Source: JAGPUQ01 sp049325095 (GTDB lineage Bacteria; Pseudomonadota; Gammaproteobacteria; Pseudomonadales; Porticoccaceae). From it: a stretch of 64,000 nucleotides of DNA. The notes under the pieces are model-generated. The model saw only the letters and a list, made by a program, of their open reading frames with translations, made no database searches and was not told where the DNA came from. Below, piece after piece: positions 1 to 9,561 of the stretch; position 1 is the stretch's first letter, and the number at the start of each line of letters is the position of its first letter. The stretch covers positions 1-64,000 of the forward strand of contig JBMOPO010000053.1 in NCBI GenBank assembly GCA_049325095.1, given 5' to 3'. The translations under genes were made by a program, and so were the position numbers.

Positions 1-126
1 GCGCCGCGCTCGCGGCTTCACGCGCTTCGACACCATCCGCACCGTCATCTTCCTGATCGCCGGCAAACTCGACTTCGGCGCCGTCAACCCTCATGCCCAG
101 CAACCCACTTGAAATTCAACAGAGCC
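1..126 (+). mobile_element. Right end of an ISL3-like insertion sequence (partial)
   Basis: The first bases encode the last ~36 residues of a transposase in frame 2, ending at a TGA at 110–112. The tail contains RARGF, RTVIFLIAGKLDF and NPHAQ, which resembles the C-termini of ISL3-family (IS204/IS1001/IS1096/IS1165) transposases. Just after the stop, TTGAAATTCAACAGAGCC ends at 126. Its reverse complement begins GGCTCTGTTGAA, the form expected of an ISL3 terminal inverted repeat. Glutaredoxin coding sequence resumes at 127, which fixes the element boundary. The rest of the element lies outside the window. The family call comes from recalled tail similarity and is moderate; the presence of an IS end is well supported by the gene it interrupts. 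Confidence 0.7.
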
Positions 127-327
127 GCTTTTCAGGACATTCCGGTGGATGGCGACGCCGCCCTGCGGCGCCTGATCGCCGAGCGCAGCGGCCGTTCCAC
201 GGTGCCCCAGATCTGGATCGGCGAGCACCATGTGGGCGGTTACACCGACCTCCTCGAGCTCGAGCGCTCCGGGCGGCTCGACGAGTTGCTGCTCGGGACG
301 GCCGCGGCCGGCCCGGTACCCGGATGA
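127..327 (+). pseudogene. grxC: Glutaredoxin (GrxC type), 5'-truncated by an IS
   Basis: From base 127 the frame reads AFQDIPVDGD, then RSGRSTVPQIWIG, HHVGGYTDL and a short C-terminal helix, ending in TGA at 325–327. This matches residues ~28 to the end of monothiol/dithiol glutaredoxin 3, including the cis-Pro TVP loop and the GG glutathione-binding turn. The first ~27 residues, with the CPYC redox site, are absent because an insertion sequence abuts the gene. A TTG at 109 inside the IS end could start a 72-residue product, but it would lack the catalytic cysteines. grxC–secB is a common gammaproteobacterial gene pair, so this was probably the operon partner of secB. The 5' fragment may survive on the far side of the IS. 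Confidence 0.85.
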
Positions 328-368
328 GTTCCATTCTTGGCCAGTCAGTGGACTGAGGAGCGCCAACC

Positions 369-845
369 ATGACTTCCGAACAATCCGCCGCCACGGCGGG
401 TGGCGGGGCTGCCCAGGGGCCGCAACTGGGGATCGCGAGGATCTACCTCAAGGACCTGTCGTTCGAGTCCCCCCAAGGCCCCGCAACCTTGCCGGGCGCG
501 GCTCAGGCGCGGGTCGAGCAGGATCTGGGGGTGGGTGTGCGCCGGGTCGATGACGACCATTACGAGGTGGTGCTCAAGCTCACCGTCACCTTGCGCGAAG
601 GCGAGCGCACCCTGTATCTGGTTGAACTGGAGCAGGCCGGCCAGTTCCTGGCCAAGGGCTTGGCGGACGACGCCCTGGGCCAGGTGCTCAACAGCCACTG
701 CCCAACCGTGCTCTTCCCCTACGCCCGGGAGGCGATCGACAGCGTGCTCATCCGGGGCGGGTTCCCGCCGCTGCTGCTGCCGCCGGTCAATTTCGACGCC
801 CTGTACCGGCAGGCACTGGAGCAGCGCGCCGCCAAGGCGAACTGA
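369..845 (+). CDS. secB: Protein-export chaperone SecB
   Basis: SecB is a homotetrameric cytoplasmic chaperone that holds preproteins unfolded and hands them to SecA. The 158-residue product has the family's normal length and its typical blocks: IYLKDLSFESP near residue 25, the beta-strand region with YEVVLKLTVT, the CPTVLFPYARE block near residue 110 and PPVNFDALY near the C-terminus. Start ATG at 369 follows GAGGAGC a few bases upstream. It lies 41 bp downstream of the truncated glutaredoxin gene. If the original promoter was upstream of grxC, secB expression must now depend on a promoter in the IS or in the grxC remnant. It converges with ntrC. Confidence 0.96.
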   Translation: MTSEQSAATAGGGAAQGPQLGIARIYLKDLSFESPQGPATLPGAAQARVEQDLGVGVRRVDDDHYEVVLKLTVTLREGERTLYLVELEQAGQFLAKGLADDALGQVLNSHCPTVLFPYAREAIDSVLIRGGFPPLLLPPVNFDALYRQALEQRAAKAN

Positions 846-876
846 GCCTGTCGGGCGGCGCGGCCCGCTCGCGCCC

Positions 877-2266
<1,390 letters not shown>

Positions 2267-2292
<26 letters not shown>

Positions 2293-3406
2293 GGTGCGGT
2301 CCGATGTTGGTTTGCGGGTTGGCTGGAATGGGGAGGTAGATCGAAAACCGGGTTTGCCCCGGCAGGCTGTCGCATTCGATGAGTCCCTGGTGCAGCTGGA
2401 TGGCCGATTGCGCTATGGGCAGGCCCAGCCCCGATCCCTCGGGATGTCCACTCACCATCGGATAGAAGATGCGGTCGAGAATGTCCTCGGGAACGCCCGG
2501 GCCGTTGTCGAGAATGTCCAGGCGGCAGACGATGCGATGCTGGTGTTGGCCGATGGTGAAATGGTTGACGATCCGGGTGCGCAGAGTGATGCGGCCGCTG
2601 CCGTCGGCGATCTGCCCGGCGGCCTCCAGGGCCTGCATGGCATTGCGCACCAGATTCAGTGTGGCCTGGATCAGCTTGCCGCGATCGCCATACAGATCCG
2701 GAATGCTGGGATCGTACTCGCGCAGAATTTTCAGCCGGCCACTGGTTTCCGCCTCTACCAGCGCCGCCGTGCGCTCGGTGATCTCGTGAATGTTGACCGC
2801 GGCAAACTGGGCCGGGGACGAGGGGCCGAGCAGGCGATCGACCAACTGTCGCAGGCGTTCGGTCTCGGCGATGATGATATCGGTGTATTCCAGCAGGTCG
2901 CCGCGAGCCAGCTCCCGGGCCAGCAGCTGCGAGGCCCCCAGAATGCCGCCGAGTGGATTCTTGATTTCGTGAGCCAGCCCGCGCACCAGGTTGCGGGAGG
3001 TATCGTTGGCCGACAGCAGGGCCCGCTCCCGGTCGATGCGCATGCTGCGGTCCATCGGCTGCAACTCGATCAGCAGCATCTCCCGCTCGCGAGCGATCGG
3101 CGTCACTGTGTAATCGACCGTGATTTCGCGGTGTTCCGAAAGTCCCAATTTGACCATCCGCTCCGTGTAGGGTTGCTGTGCATCCAGTGCCTGGCGCAGC
3201 AGTGCCGCCCGGGGTTGGGGTTCGGCGAAGCAGCTGGTGAAGGTCGCGCCCCGCAACCGGTTCGCGCTGACCTCCAGCAAGGCCTCGGCAGCGGCGTTCA
3301 GGTAACGGATGCGCAGGTCATCGCCCAGCAGGACCACCGCCGTCTTGAGGTTGTCCAGCAGAAACTGTTCTGCATCCGCCGGAGAGAGGCTTTGGGCTGT
3401 TGGCAT
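2267..3406 (-). CDS. ntrB: Nitrogen sensor kinase/phosphatase NtrB
   Basis: NtrB is the cytosolic kinase/phosphatase partner of NtrC, controlled by PII proteins. The 379-residue protein has an N-terminal PAS domain, the H-box GLAHEIKNPLGG (His ~146) and ATP-binding boxes (NLVRNAMQA, DNGPGVP, EGSGLGLPIAQ). It has no membrane segment, as usual for NtrB. I chose the ATG at 3406 because GAGG lies 6–9 bases upstream; an in-frame TTG at 3433 would add nine residues. It runs on from the DUF4124 gene after ~150 bp and is followed by ntrC. Confidence 0.95.
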
Positions 3407-3562
3407 GGATACCTCGCGCGTGTGGGCACGCAAGTATCAGGCCATTCCGCAGTGCCGCGCAGATGCCCTTTGCTGCGGCACCTTGGGTGGTCTGTGCTTC
3501 CGGGAAGCGCACAGGATGAAGGAACTGTGCGCCATGGCGGTGCGTTGATGCCTCTTCAAGGC

Positions 3563-4144
3563 TCAATGCTTGGCGGAATGGCGCTTGACGTGAATCACCA
3601 CCCCCGGACTCTGGGCGACCACCTTGCCGCTCTGGCGGTCGAGCACGCGGGCGTCGATGGTACGGCTGCCGCGGTACAGATCGCCCAGGGTCACCGCCGT
3701 CGTTTCCGCCGGATCTCCCTGGGGTTGACCATCCAGGAAGAACTGCACCTGGTGGCCCGCCTGCAGCGGCGGGTCCAACTCCAGTTGCACCACGACGTTG
3801 AGCTGGCCCGGCGGCACTACGGTGTCGTTGGCCGGAGCCACGATCTCGACCCGCGAATAGGGGCTGGCGGCCGGCTCGGGCTGGACTTCCCGCCCCGGCT
3901 GGCTCTCGAGTGCCGGCTGCGTATTGATGGGCTTGAGTTCGAAGGCCTCGAACCTGCCTTCCTTGGGCGGCGTGTCGGTATAGGACACCTCGCCATTGGG
4001 TCCAATCACCCGGTAGACGGTTTGGCCCGCCAGCGCCGGAGCCGCGATCCAGCCCAGGGCGAGCAGGCACACCAGGGCGGCGAGTCCGGGCGGGCGGTGC
4101 AGGCCGCGCATCCGACCCTTGGTGGACAACAACGGCTCGGTCAT
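3563..4144 (-). CDS. Secreted DUF4124-domain protein
   Basis: A 193-residue protein with a signal peptide (hydrophobic stretch AALVCLLALGW ending at APALAG, residues ~20–40). A DUF4124 motif follows: VYRVIGPNGEVSYTDTPP, near residues 42–60. The C-terminal half, from about residue 95, has an Ig/beta-sandwich feel (VEIVAPANDTVVPPGQLNV). DUF4124 proteins of unknown role sit between glnA and ntrBC in many gammaproteobacteria, so the placement is conserved, but no biochemical role can be assigned. It is probably exported to the periplasm. A GGGGAGGAATAG Shine–Dalgarno region precedes the ATG at 4144. The glnA terminator lies upstream, so it needs its own promoter in the ~105-bp gap or read-through. 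Confidence 0.85.
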   Translation of the reverse strand: MTEPLLSTKGRMRGLHRPPGLAALVCLLALGWIAAPALAGQTVYRVIGPNGEVSYTDTPPKEGRFEAFELKPINTQPALESQPGREVQPEPAASPYSRVEIVAPANDTVVPPGQLNVVVQLELDPPLQAGHQVQFFLDGQPQGDPAETTAVTLGDLYRGSRTIDARVLDRQSGKVVAQSPGVVIHVKRHSAKH

Positions 4145-4249
4145 CGACTATTCCTCCCCAGGATTGCGGTGGGCGTGCCCGCATTGCCCGGCCTTGCGGC
4201 CGGCGGCATCGAAAGTGTAGCAGCCACACCGGGCGGAAAAGATTCGACC

Positions 4250-4279
4250 AAAAAAAAGGCCCGGTGTTTCCACCGGGCC
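4250..4279 (-). terminator. Rho-independent terminator of glnA
   Basis: On the minus strand a GC-rich stem (GGCCCGGTG pairing with CACCGGGCC, loop of four) is followed directly by eight U residues, seen as an A-run at 4250–4257 on the plus strand. It lies ~22 bp past the glnA stop codon, the expected place and orientation for termination of glnA. Confidence 0.9.
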
Positions 4280-4301
4280 CGGGAGTCGCCAGGACAGCGG
4301 C

Positions 4302-5705
4302 TCAGACGCTGTAGTACATGTCGAATTCCACCGGGTGGGTGGTCATCCGCAGCCGGTCGATCTCGGCCTGCTTGAGGCTGATGTAGGCATCGATCATGTC
4401 GTCGTCCATCACACCGCCAACGGTGAGGAATTCCCGGTCGGCGTCCAGGGAGGCCATCGCCTGCTCCAGGGAGGAGCAGACCGTGGGGATGGCCCTGGCC
4501 TCTTCCGGGGGCAGGTCGTAGAGGTCCTTGTCGGCCGGGTCGCCGGGATGAATCTTGTTCTGGATGCCGTCGAGCCCCGCGAGCAGCAGCGCGGCGAACG
4601 CCAGGTACGGGTTGGCGGCCGGGTCGGGGAAGCGCACCTCGATGCGCCGCGCTTTGGGATTGGGCACAAAGGGGATGCGGATCGACGCGGAGCGGTTGCG
4701 CGCCGAGTAGGCCAGCATCACCGGCGCCTCGAAGCCGGGGACCAGGCGCTTGTAGGAGTTGGTGGCCGGGTTGCTGAAGGCGTTGATCGCGCGGGCATGC
4801 TTGATGATGCCGCCGATGTAGTACAGGGCGGTCTCGGAGAGTCCGGCATAGGCGTCTCCGGCAAAGATGTTCTTGCCGTCCTTGGCCAGCGATTGGTGGC
4901 AGTGCATGCCGGAGCCGTTGTCGCCCACCAGCGGCTTGGGCATGAAGGTGGCGGTCTTGCCGTACGCATGGGCGACGTTGTGCACGCAGTACTTGAGGAT
5001 CTGGACCTCGTCGGCCTTGCGGGTGAGCGTCGCGGCACCGACCCCGATTTCGCACTGGCCGGCGGTGCCGACTTCGTGGTGATGGACTTCGACGGTAAGA
5101 CCCATCTGGGTCATGGCGTCGCACATGGCGGCCCGCAGGTCGTGGAGCGAGTCGACCGGAGGCACCGGGAAGTACCCGCCCTTCACTCCCGGCCGGTGGC
5201 CGCGGTTGCCTTCGGAGAAGTCGTGCTCGGATGCCCAGGCCGCCTCCTCGGAGATGATCTTGTAGAAGGCGCCGCTCATGCTGGCGCCCCATTTCACCTG
5301 GTCGAAGACGAAGAATTCGGGCTCCGGCCCGAACAGGACCTTGTCGGCGATCCCGGTCGAGATCAGATATTCCTCGGCGCGCTGGGCAATGGAGCGCGGA
5401 TCGCGGCTGTAACCCTGCATGGTGGCGGGTTCGACGATATTGCAGCGGATGATGACGGTGGGATCGTCGGTGAAGGGGTCGAGGATCGCCGAGGCGTCAT
5501 CCGGCATCAGGATCATGTCCGACTCGTTGATGCCCTTCCAGCCGGCGATCGACGAGCCGTCGAACATCTTGCCATCCTCGAAGAAGCGGTCGTTGACCTC
5601 GCTCGAGGGCATGGATACGTGCTGCTCCTTGCCTTTGGTATCGGTGAAGCGCAGGTCGATCCAGCGAGCCTCGGCCTCTTTGATCAACTCCAACGTCTTT
5701 GACAT
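4302..5705 (-). CDS. glnA: Glutamine synthetase, type I
   Basis: GlnA makes glutamine from glutamate, ammonia and ATP and is the main ammonia-assimilating enzyme. The 467-residue protein is full length for the dodecameric GSI-beta type. Visible motifs are FDGSSIAGWKGINESDM (N-terminal beta-grasp), GPEPEFFVFD, the HHEVGTAGQCEIG active-site strand, NGSGMHCHQS and RIPFVPNPKARRIEVR. The adenylylation site Tyr in KDLYDLPPEEA is conserved, so control by GlnE is expected. The ATG at 5705 is preceded by a strong GGAGGAGC Shine–Dalgarno sequence. It is monocistronic, with its own terminator. The upstream region holds sigma-54/NtrC-like sites. It lies next to ntrBC as in enteric glnALG, but with a DUF4124 gene between. 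Confidence 0.97.
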   Translation of the reverse strand: MSKTLELIKEAEARWIDLRFTDTKGKEQHVSMPSSEVNDRFFEDGKMFDGSSIAGWKGINESDMILMPDDASAILDPFTDDPTVIIRCNIVEPATMQGYSRDPRSIAQRAEEYLISTGIADKVLFGPEPEFFVFDQVKWGASMSGAFYKIISEEAAWASEHDFSEGNRGHRPGVKGGYFPVPPVDSLHDLRAAMCDAMTQMGLTVEVHHHEVGTAGQCEIGVGAATLTRKADEVQILKYCVHNVAHAYGKTATFMPKPLVGDNGSGMHCHQSLAKDGKNIFAGDAYAGLSETALYYIGGIIKHARAINAFSNPATNSYKRLVPGFEAPVMLAYSARNRSASIRIPFVPNPKARRIEVRFPDPAANPYLAFAALLLAGLDGIQNKIHPGDPADKDLYDLPPEEARAIPTVCSSLEQAMASLDADREFLTVGGVMDDDMIDAYISLKQAEIDRLRMTTHPVEFDMYYSV

Positions 5706-5960
5706 TCTGCTCCTCCAAGTCGAAATCTGTGTTTGAGTGGCTGCCGGGCCGCGCCGGACACCGGGGCAGGGTGGCGTGGGGTGGACGACGCCCTTCGCGA
5801 ATTCCGGTAGCAAGCTGTATGCCGTTTCGGGCATTTCAGGGCCGGTTTTCCTCTCCCGCGATGCGCTTCCGTGGTGCGCGGCCGGGCAGAGCCCGGGCGG
5901 GAGCAGCGCGCCACTATAGCAACAGCCGCAGGAGTCGGGAATCTCCACCAGTCGGGAGCA

Positions 5961-6011
5961 TTTGCGCCCCATAACGGCGCAAACTATCCCAAGGTGCGCC
6001 AATAATGCGCA
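5961..6011. promoter_or_regulatory. Two NtrC-like inverted repeats upstream of glnA
   Basis: Two dyads are visible: TTTGCGCC–N7–GGCGCAAA at 5961–5983 and TGCGC–N7–GCGCA at 5995–6011. The second has the 17-bp geometry of NtrC sites (TGCAC–N7–GTGCA) with a C/G variant of the arms. The second site lies just upstream of the candidate -24/-12 element. The first overlaps that element, so one may activate and the other repress. This is inference from spacing and symmetry. Confidence 0.4.
5977..5992 (-). promoter_or_regulatory. Candidate sigma-54 (-24/-12) promoter of glnA
   Basis: On the minus strand the sequence TTGGGATAGTTTGCGC has GG and GC separated by ten bases, the invariant spacing of RpoN promoters. 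Several other consensus positions also match (Y-T-G-G, A-Y-R), but the TT before GC is missing. It faces glnA. Its location next to NtrC-like palindromes, and the presence of ntrBC nearby, support the call. Confidence 0.4.
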
Positions 6012-6058
6012 AAGTCGGGGGGGTATCGATCCGCCCGCGGTTCCGGGCGCTCCACCGC

Positions 6059-6064
6059 TATAAT
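6059..6064 (+). promoter_or_regulatory. Candidate -10 element for thiI
   Basis: A perfect TATAAT sits 39 bp upstream of the thiI ATG. No good -35 hexamer is found at 16–18 bp, so this is a weak, single-box prediction. Confidence 0.35.
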
Positions 6065-6102
6065 CGCGGCCTCCCCGCCGAGCGGCCGCGGAAGCCGGAT
6101 CC

Positions 6103-7551
6103 ATGCACTTCGTCATCAAGTTGTCGCCGGAAATCATCGTCAAGAGCGCCCCGGTGCGGCGGCGTTTCATCCGCCAACTGCGCCGCAACCTCAGAACGCT
6201 GCTCACCCCCTTGGCCGGCGAGCTGAGCATCGCCGGCGCCTGGGACCGGATCGAGATCGCCGCATCCGGGGATGACGGCGCCGAGGCCGCCATCGCCGAG
6301 GTGCTGGCGCGGGTGCCGGGCATAGCCAGTTACGCCCGCGTCGCGGTTTATCCGCTGGGCGATTTCGACGCCATGGCCGAGCAGGTCTGGAACCACTACC
6401 GCGGTCTTCTGCCGGGCAGGAGCTTCGTGGTGCGGGTCAAGCGCACCGGCAGGCACCAATTTTCCTCGCCCGAGGTGGAGCGCGAGCTGGGTGCCCGGCT
6501 GCTGGCGCGCGCCCCCGGGGCCCGGGTATCCCTGCGCGAGCCTCAGGTCAGGGTGTCTGTGGAGATCGTCGATGCGCGCCTGTACGTCATCGAGCACCTG
6601 CGTCCCGGGCTGGGTGGCTTCCCGCTCGGCCAGCAGCCCCCGGTGCTGTCCCTGATCTCCGGCGGATTCGACTCCACGGTGGCCACCTATCTGCTGCTGC
6701 GCCGTGGGCTGCGCACGCATTTCTGCTTTTTCAATCTGGGGGGCCGGGCGCATGCCCTGGGGGTCAGGGAGGTGGCGCACTACCTGTGGAGCAAGTACGC
6801 CGCCAGCCATGGCCTGACGTTCGTGACCGTCCCCTTCGAGGGCGTGGTCGCGGAGATCCTGGAGCGCATCGACGATTCGCTGATGGGCGTGGTCCTCAAG
6901 CGCATGATGCTGCGCGCCGCCACGGCCGTGGCCCGGGAGCTGGGGGCGGATGCCCTGGTGACCGGCGAGAGCGTCGCCCAAGTGTCCAGCCAGACCCTGC
7001 CCAACCTGGCGGTGATCGATCGGGCGACCGACGCCCTGGTGCTGCGCCCGCTGATCGCCATGGACAAGCAGGACATCATCGCCCTCGCGCGCCGCATCGG
7101 GACCGAACCCTTCGCCGCCCACATGCCCGAGTACTGCGGGGTGATCTCGGTCCGCCCCAGCACCCATGCGCGGCTCGACCGTGTCGAGCGCGCCGAGGCC
7201 GCCTTCGATTTCGGGGTGCTGGAGCGCGCGCTCGCCGCGCGTACCCGGGAGGATATCGCGGGGGTCCTGGAGTCCGGCGCCGGGGAGATCGGCGTGGAGC
7301 TGTTCCGGACGCCGCAGCCGGACGTGCCCATCCTCGACATCCGCCATCCCGAGGAGTGCGAGCGCCGGCCGCTGCGGGCCGGGGGCGCCCGGATCGAGGC
7401 GGTGCCCTTTTTCCGGCTGGAACAATTCTTCGCCGGGGTGCCCCGTGACGCAGCCTACCTGCTGTACTGCGACCAGGGGCTGATGAGCCGGCTGCACGCC
7501 GAACTCCTGGTCGAGCAGGGATTCAGCCGGGTCGGCGTGTACCGCCCCTGA
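6103..7551 (+). CDS. thiI: tRNA 4-thiouridine synthetase/sulfurtransferase ThiI with rhodanese domain
   Basis: ThiI transfers persulfide sulfur to tRNA U8 (s4U) and, in some bacteria, to ThiS for thiazole synthesis. The 482-residue protein has an N-terminal ferredoxin-like region, a THUMP domain (~60–165), the PP-loop SGGFDST (186–192) of the ATP-pyrophosphatase domain and a C-terminal rhodanese domain (from ~405). The two cysteines needed for catalysis are present: Cys345 in EYCGV and the rhodanese Cys456 in LLYCDQG, the same numbers as in the E. coli protein. Full length. It is divergent from glnA and followed by typA, a common gammaproteobacterial order. Confidence 0.96.
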   Translation: MHFVIKLSPEIIVKSAPVRRRFIRQLRRNLRTLLTPLAGELSIAGAWDRIEIAASGDDGAEAAIAEVLARVPGIASYARVAVYPLGDFDAMAEQVWNHYRGLLPGRSFVVRVKRTGRHQFSSPEVERELGARLLARAPGARVSLREPQVRVSVEIVDARLYVIEHLRPGLGGFPLGQQPPVLSLISGGFDSTVATYLLLRRGLRTHFCFFNLGGRAHALGVREVAHYLWSKYAASHGLTFVTVPFEGVVAEILERIDDSLMGVVLKRMMLRAATAVARELGADALVTGESVAQVSSQTLPNLAVIDRATDALVLRPLIAMDKQDIIALARRIGTEPFAAHMPEYCGVISVRPSTHARLDRVERAEAAFDFGVLERALAARTREDIAGVLESGAGEIGVELFRTPQPDVPILDIRHPEECERRPLRAGGARIEAVPFFRLEQFFAGVPRDAAYLLYCDQGLMSRLHAELLVEQGFSRVGVYRP

Positions 7552-7590
7552 GCCGCCCGCGCTGCCGTTCTCGGCACCCGGGCGGCCCCG

Positions 7591-7596
7591 TATAAT
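7591..7596 (+). promoter_or_regulatory. Candidate -10 element for typA
   Basis: A perfect TATAAT in the context CCGTATAATGCGCG lies 27 bp upstream of the typA start, in the thiI–typA gap. The -35 at the expected distance (TTCTCG) is poor, so confidence is moderate. Confidence 0.4.
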
Positions 7597-7622
7597 GCGC
7601 GCCCCGTCCCCGGTGCCCACCC

Positions 7623-9440
7623 ATGTCCGCCGCCAAGCTGCGCAACATCGCCATCGTCGCCCATGTCGACCACGGCAAGACCACGCTCGTCGATCGCCTG
7701 CTGCAACAGTCGGGAACCCTGGACCGCAAGAACCTGGGCGCGGAGCGCATCATGGATTCCAACGACCAGGAGCGGGAGCGCGGCATCACCATCCTGGCCA
7801 AGAACACCGCCATCGAGTGGCGGGGGTACCGCATCAATATCGTGGACACGCCGGGCCACGCCGACTTCGGCGGCGAGGTCGAGCGGGTGCTGTCGATGGT
7901 CGACTCGGTGCTGCTGCTGGTGGATGCGGTGGACGGCCCCATGCCGCAGACCCGCTTCGTGACCAGCAAGGCCTTTGCCCGGGGCCTCAAGCCGATCCTG
8001 GTGGTCAACAAGATCGACCGGCCCGGGGCCCGGCCGGACTGGGTGGTGGACCAGGTGTTCGATCTCTTCCACCGCCTCGGCGCCACCGAGGAGCAACTGG
8101 ATTTTCCGGTCATCTACACCTCGGCGCTCACCGGAGTGGCCGGCCTGGATCACCAGCATCCGGCCGCCGACATGACGCCGCTGTTCGAGATGATCGCCGC
8201 CCGGGTGCCGGCGCCCCAGGTCGACGCGGCGGGGCCGTTCCAGATGCAGATCTCGGCGCTGGACTACGATACCTATGTGGGCGTGATCGGCATCGGGCGC
8301 ATCGCCCGCGGGGTGCTGCGCCCCGGCCAGGCGGTGGTGGTGGTCGCCGCCGACGGCCGGCAGCGGCGCGCCCGGATCCTGGAGGTCAAGGGTCACCTGG
8401 GGCTGCAGCGGGTCGATACCAAAGAAGCTGCCGCCGGCGACATCGTCTGCATCACCGGCGTCGACGGGCTGGCCATCTCCGATACCCTGTGCGACCCGGA
8501 TCGCGTGGAAGCCCTGCCCCCGCTGGCGGTCGATGAGCCCACCGTGACCATGACTTTCCAGGTCAATGATTCGCCCTTTGCCGGCCAGGACGGCAAGTTC
8601 GTCACCTCGCGCAATCTCCGCGAGCGCCTGGAGCAGGAGTTGATCCACAACGTGGCGCTGCGGGTCGAGCCCGGCGACAGCCCGGATCGCTTCCGGGTCT
8701 CGGGGCGCGGTGAGCTGCATCTTGCGGTGCTGATCGAAACCATGCGCCGCGAGGGCTACGAGCTGGGGGTGTCGCGCCCGGAAGTGATTCAAAAAGTGAT
8801 CGACGGCGAACTGTGCGAGCCCTTCGAGCAGGTGGTGATCGACCTCGAGGAGGCCCATCAGGGCCCGGTGATGGAGGAGATGGGGCGGCGCAAGGGCGAT
8901 CTGCTCGACATGGTGCCGGACGGGCGCGGCCGGGTGCGCCTCGAATACCGGGTGCCCTCCCGCGGCATGCTCGGATTTCGCAACGAGTTCCTGACCCTCA
9001 CCTCGGGGAGCGGGATTCTCACCAGCACCTTCGAGCGCTACGACCGGGTCCGCCCGGGGGTCGCGGCGGTCCGCCAGAACGGGGTGCTGGTCTCCATGAT
9101 TCGCGGCAAGACACTCGCCTACGCGCTCTACAACCTGCAGGAGCGCGGGCGCCTGTTCCTCGGCCACGGCGAGGAGGTCTATGAAGGCCAGATCGTCGGC
9201 ATCCATTCCCGGGGCAACGACCTGCCGGTCAATCCGACCAAGGCCAAGCAGCTGACCAATATCCGCGCCGCCGGCAGCGACGAGGCGCTGACCCTGACGC
9301 CGCCGATCCGGCTCACCCTGGAGCAGGCCCTGGAGTTCATCGCCGAGGACGAATTGGTGGAGGTGACCCCCAATCACCTCCGCCTGCGCAAGAAGCTGCT
9401 GCGCGAAACCGACCGCAAGCGGGCCAGGACGACGGCCTGA
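7623..9440 (+). CDS. typA: Ribosome-associated translational GTPase TypA/BipA
   Basis: TypA (BipA) is an EF-G-like GTPase that assists 50S assembly and stress or low-temperature adaptation. The 605-residue protein has G1 AHVDHGKTTL (~14–23), the switch region with RERGITILAKNTAI, G3 DTPGHADFGGEVER, G4 NKIDRPGARP, then domains II, III, V and the BipA-specific C-terminal domain. Length and motif order are normal. It has its own candidate -10 upstream and a GC hairpin just past the stop. Confidence 0.97.
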   Translation: MSAAKLRNIAIVAHVDHGKTTLVDRLLQQSGTLDRKNLGAERIMDSNDQERERGITILAKNTAIEWRGYRINIVDTPGHADFGGEVERVLSMVDSVLLLVDAVDGPMPQTRFVTSKAFARGLKPILVVNKIDRPGARPDWVVDQVFDLFHRLGATEEQLDFPVIYTSALTGVAGLDHQHPAADMTPLFEMIAARVPAPQVDAAGPFQMQISALDYDTYVGVIGIGRIARGVLRPGQAVVVVAADGRQRRARILEVKGHLGLQRVDTKEAAAGDIVCITGVDGLAISDTLCDPDRVEALPPLAVDEPTVTMTFQVNDSPFAGQDGKFVTSRNLRERLEQELIHNVALRVEPGDSPDRFRVSGRGELHLAVLIETMRREGYELGVSRPEVIQKVIDGELCEPFEQVVIDLEEAHQGPVMEEMGRRKGDLLDMVPDGRGRVRLEYRVPSRGMLGFRNEFLTLTSGSGILTSTFERYDRVRPGVAAVRQNGVLVSMIRGKTLAYALYNLQERGRLFLGHGEEVYEGQIVGIHSRGNDLPVNPTKAKQLTNIRAAGSDEALTLTPPIRLTLEQALEFIAEDELVEVTPNHLRLRKKLLRETDRKRARTTA

Positions 9441-9442
9441 GG

Positions 9443-9465
9443 GACCGGCGGGTGCACCGCCGGTC
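9443..9465 (+). terminator. GC hairpin after typA, possible terminator
   Basis: GACCGGCGG pairs with CCGCCGGTC around a five-base loop, starting three bases after the typA stop. There is no U-tract, so it may be a Rho-assisted terminator or an mRNA-stabilising hairpin. Confidence 0.4.
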
Positions 9466-9561
9466 GGCGTGATGGGCCGTTGATCGGCTGCCCCTGTCGA
9501 AAATGGGCCGTCCTGTGGATTAATCGCCGCTTCTGACGAGAATTGGGCGACGGATCGCGTC

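Larger units (their letters stand above)
5706..6102. other. Divergent control region between glnA and thiI
   Basis: This 397-bp stretch has no convincing gene. Its thiI-proximal half carries two TGCGC…GCGCA inverted repeats and a GG–N10–GC sigma-54-like core oriented toward glnA. A TATAAT lies ~40 bp before thiI. If the sigma-54 core is used, glnA has a leader of about 260 nt; I see no recognisable riboswitch in it. Confidence 0.55.
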
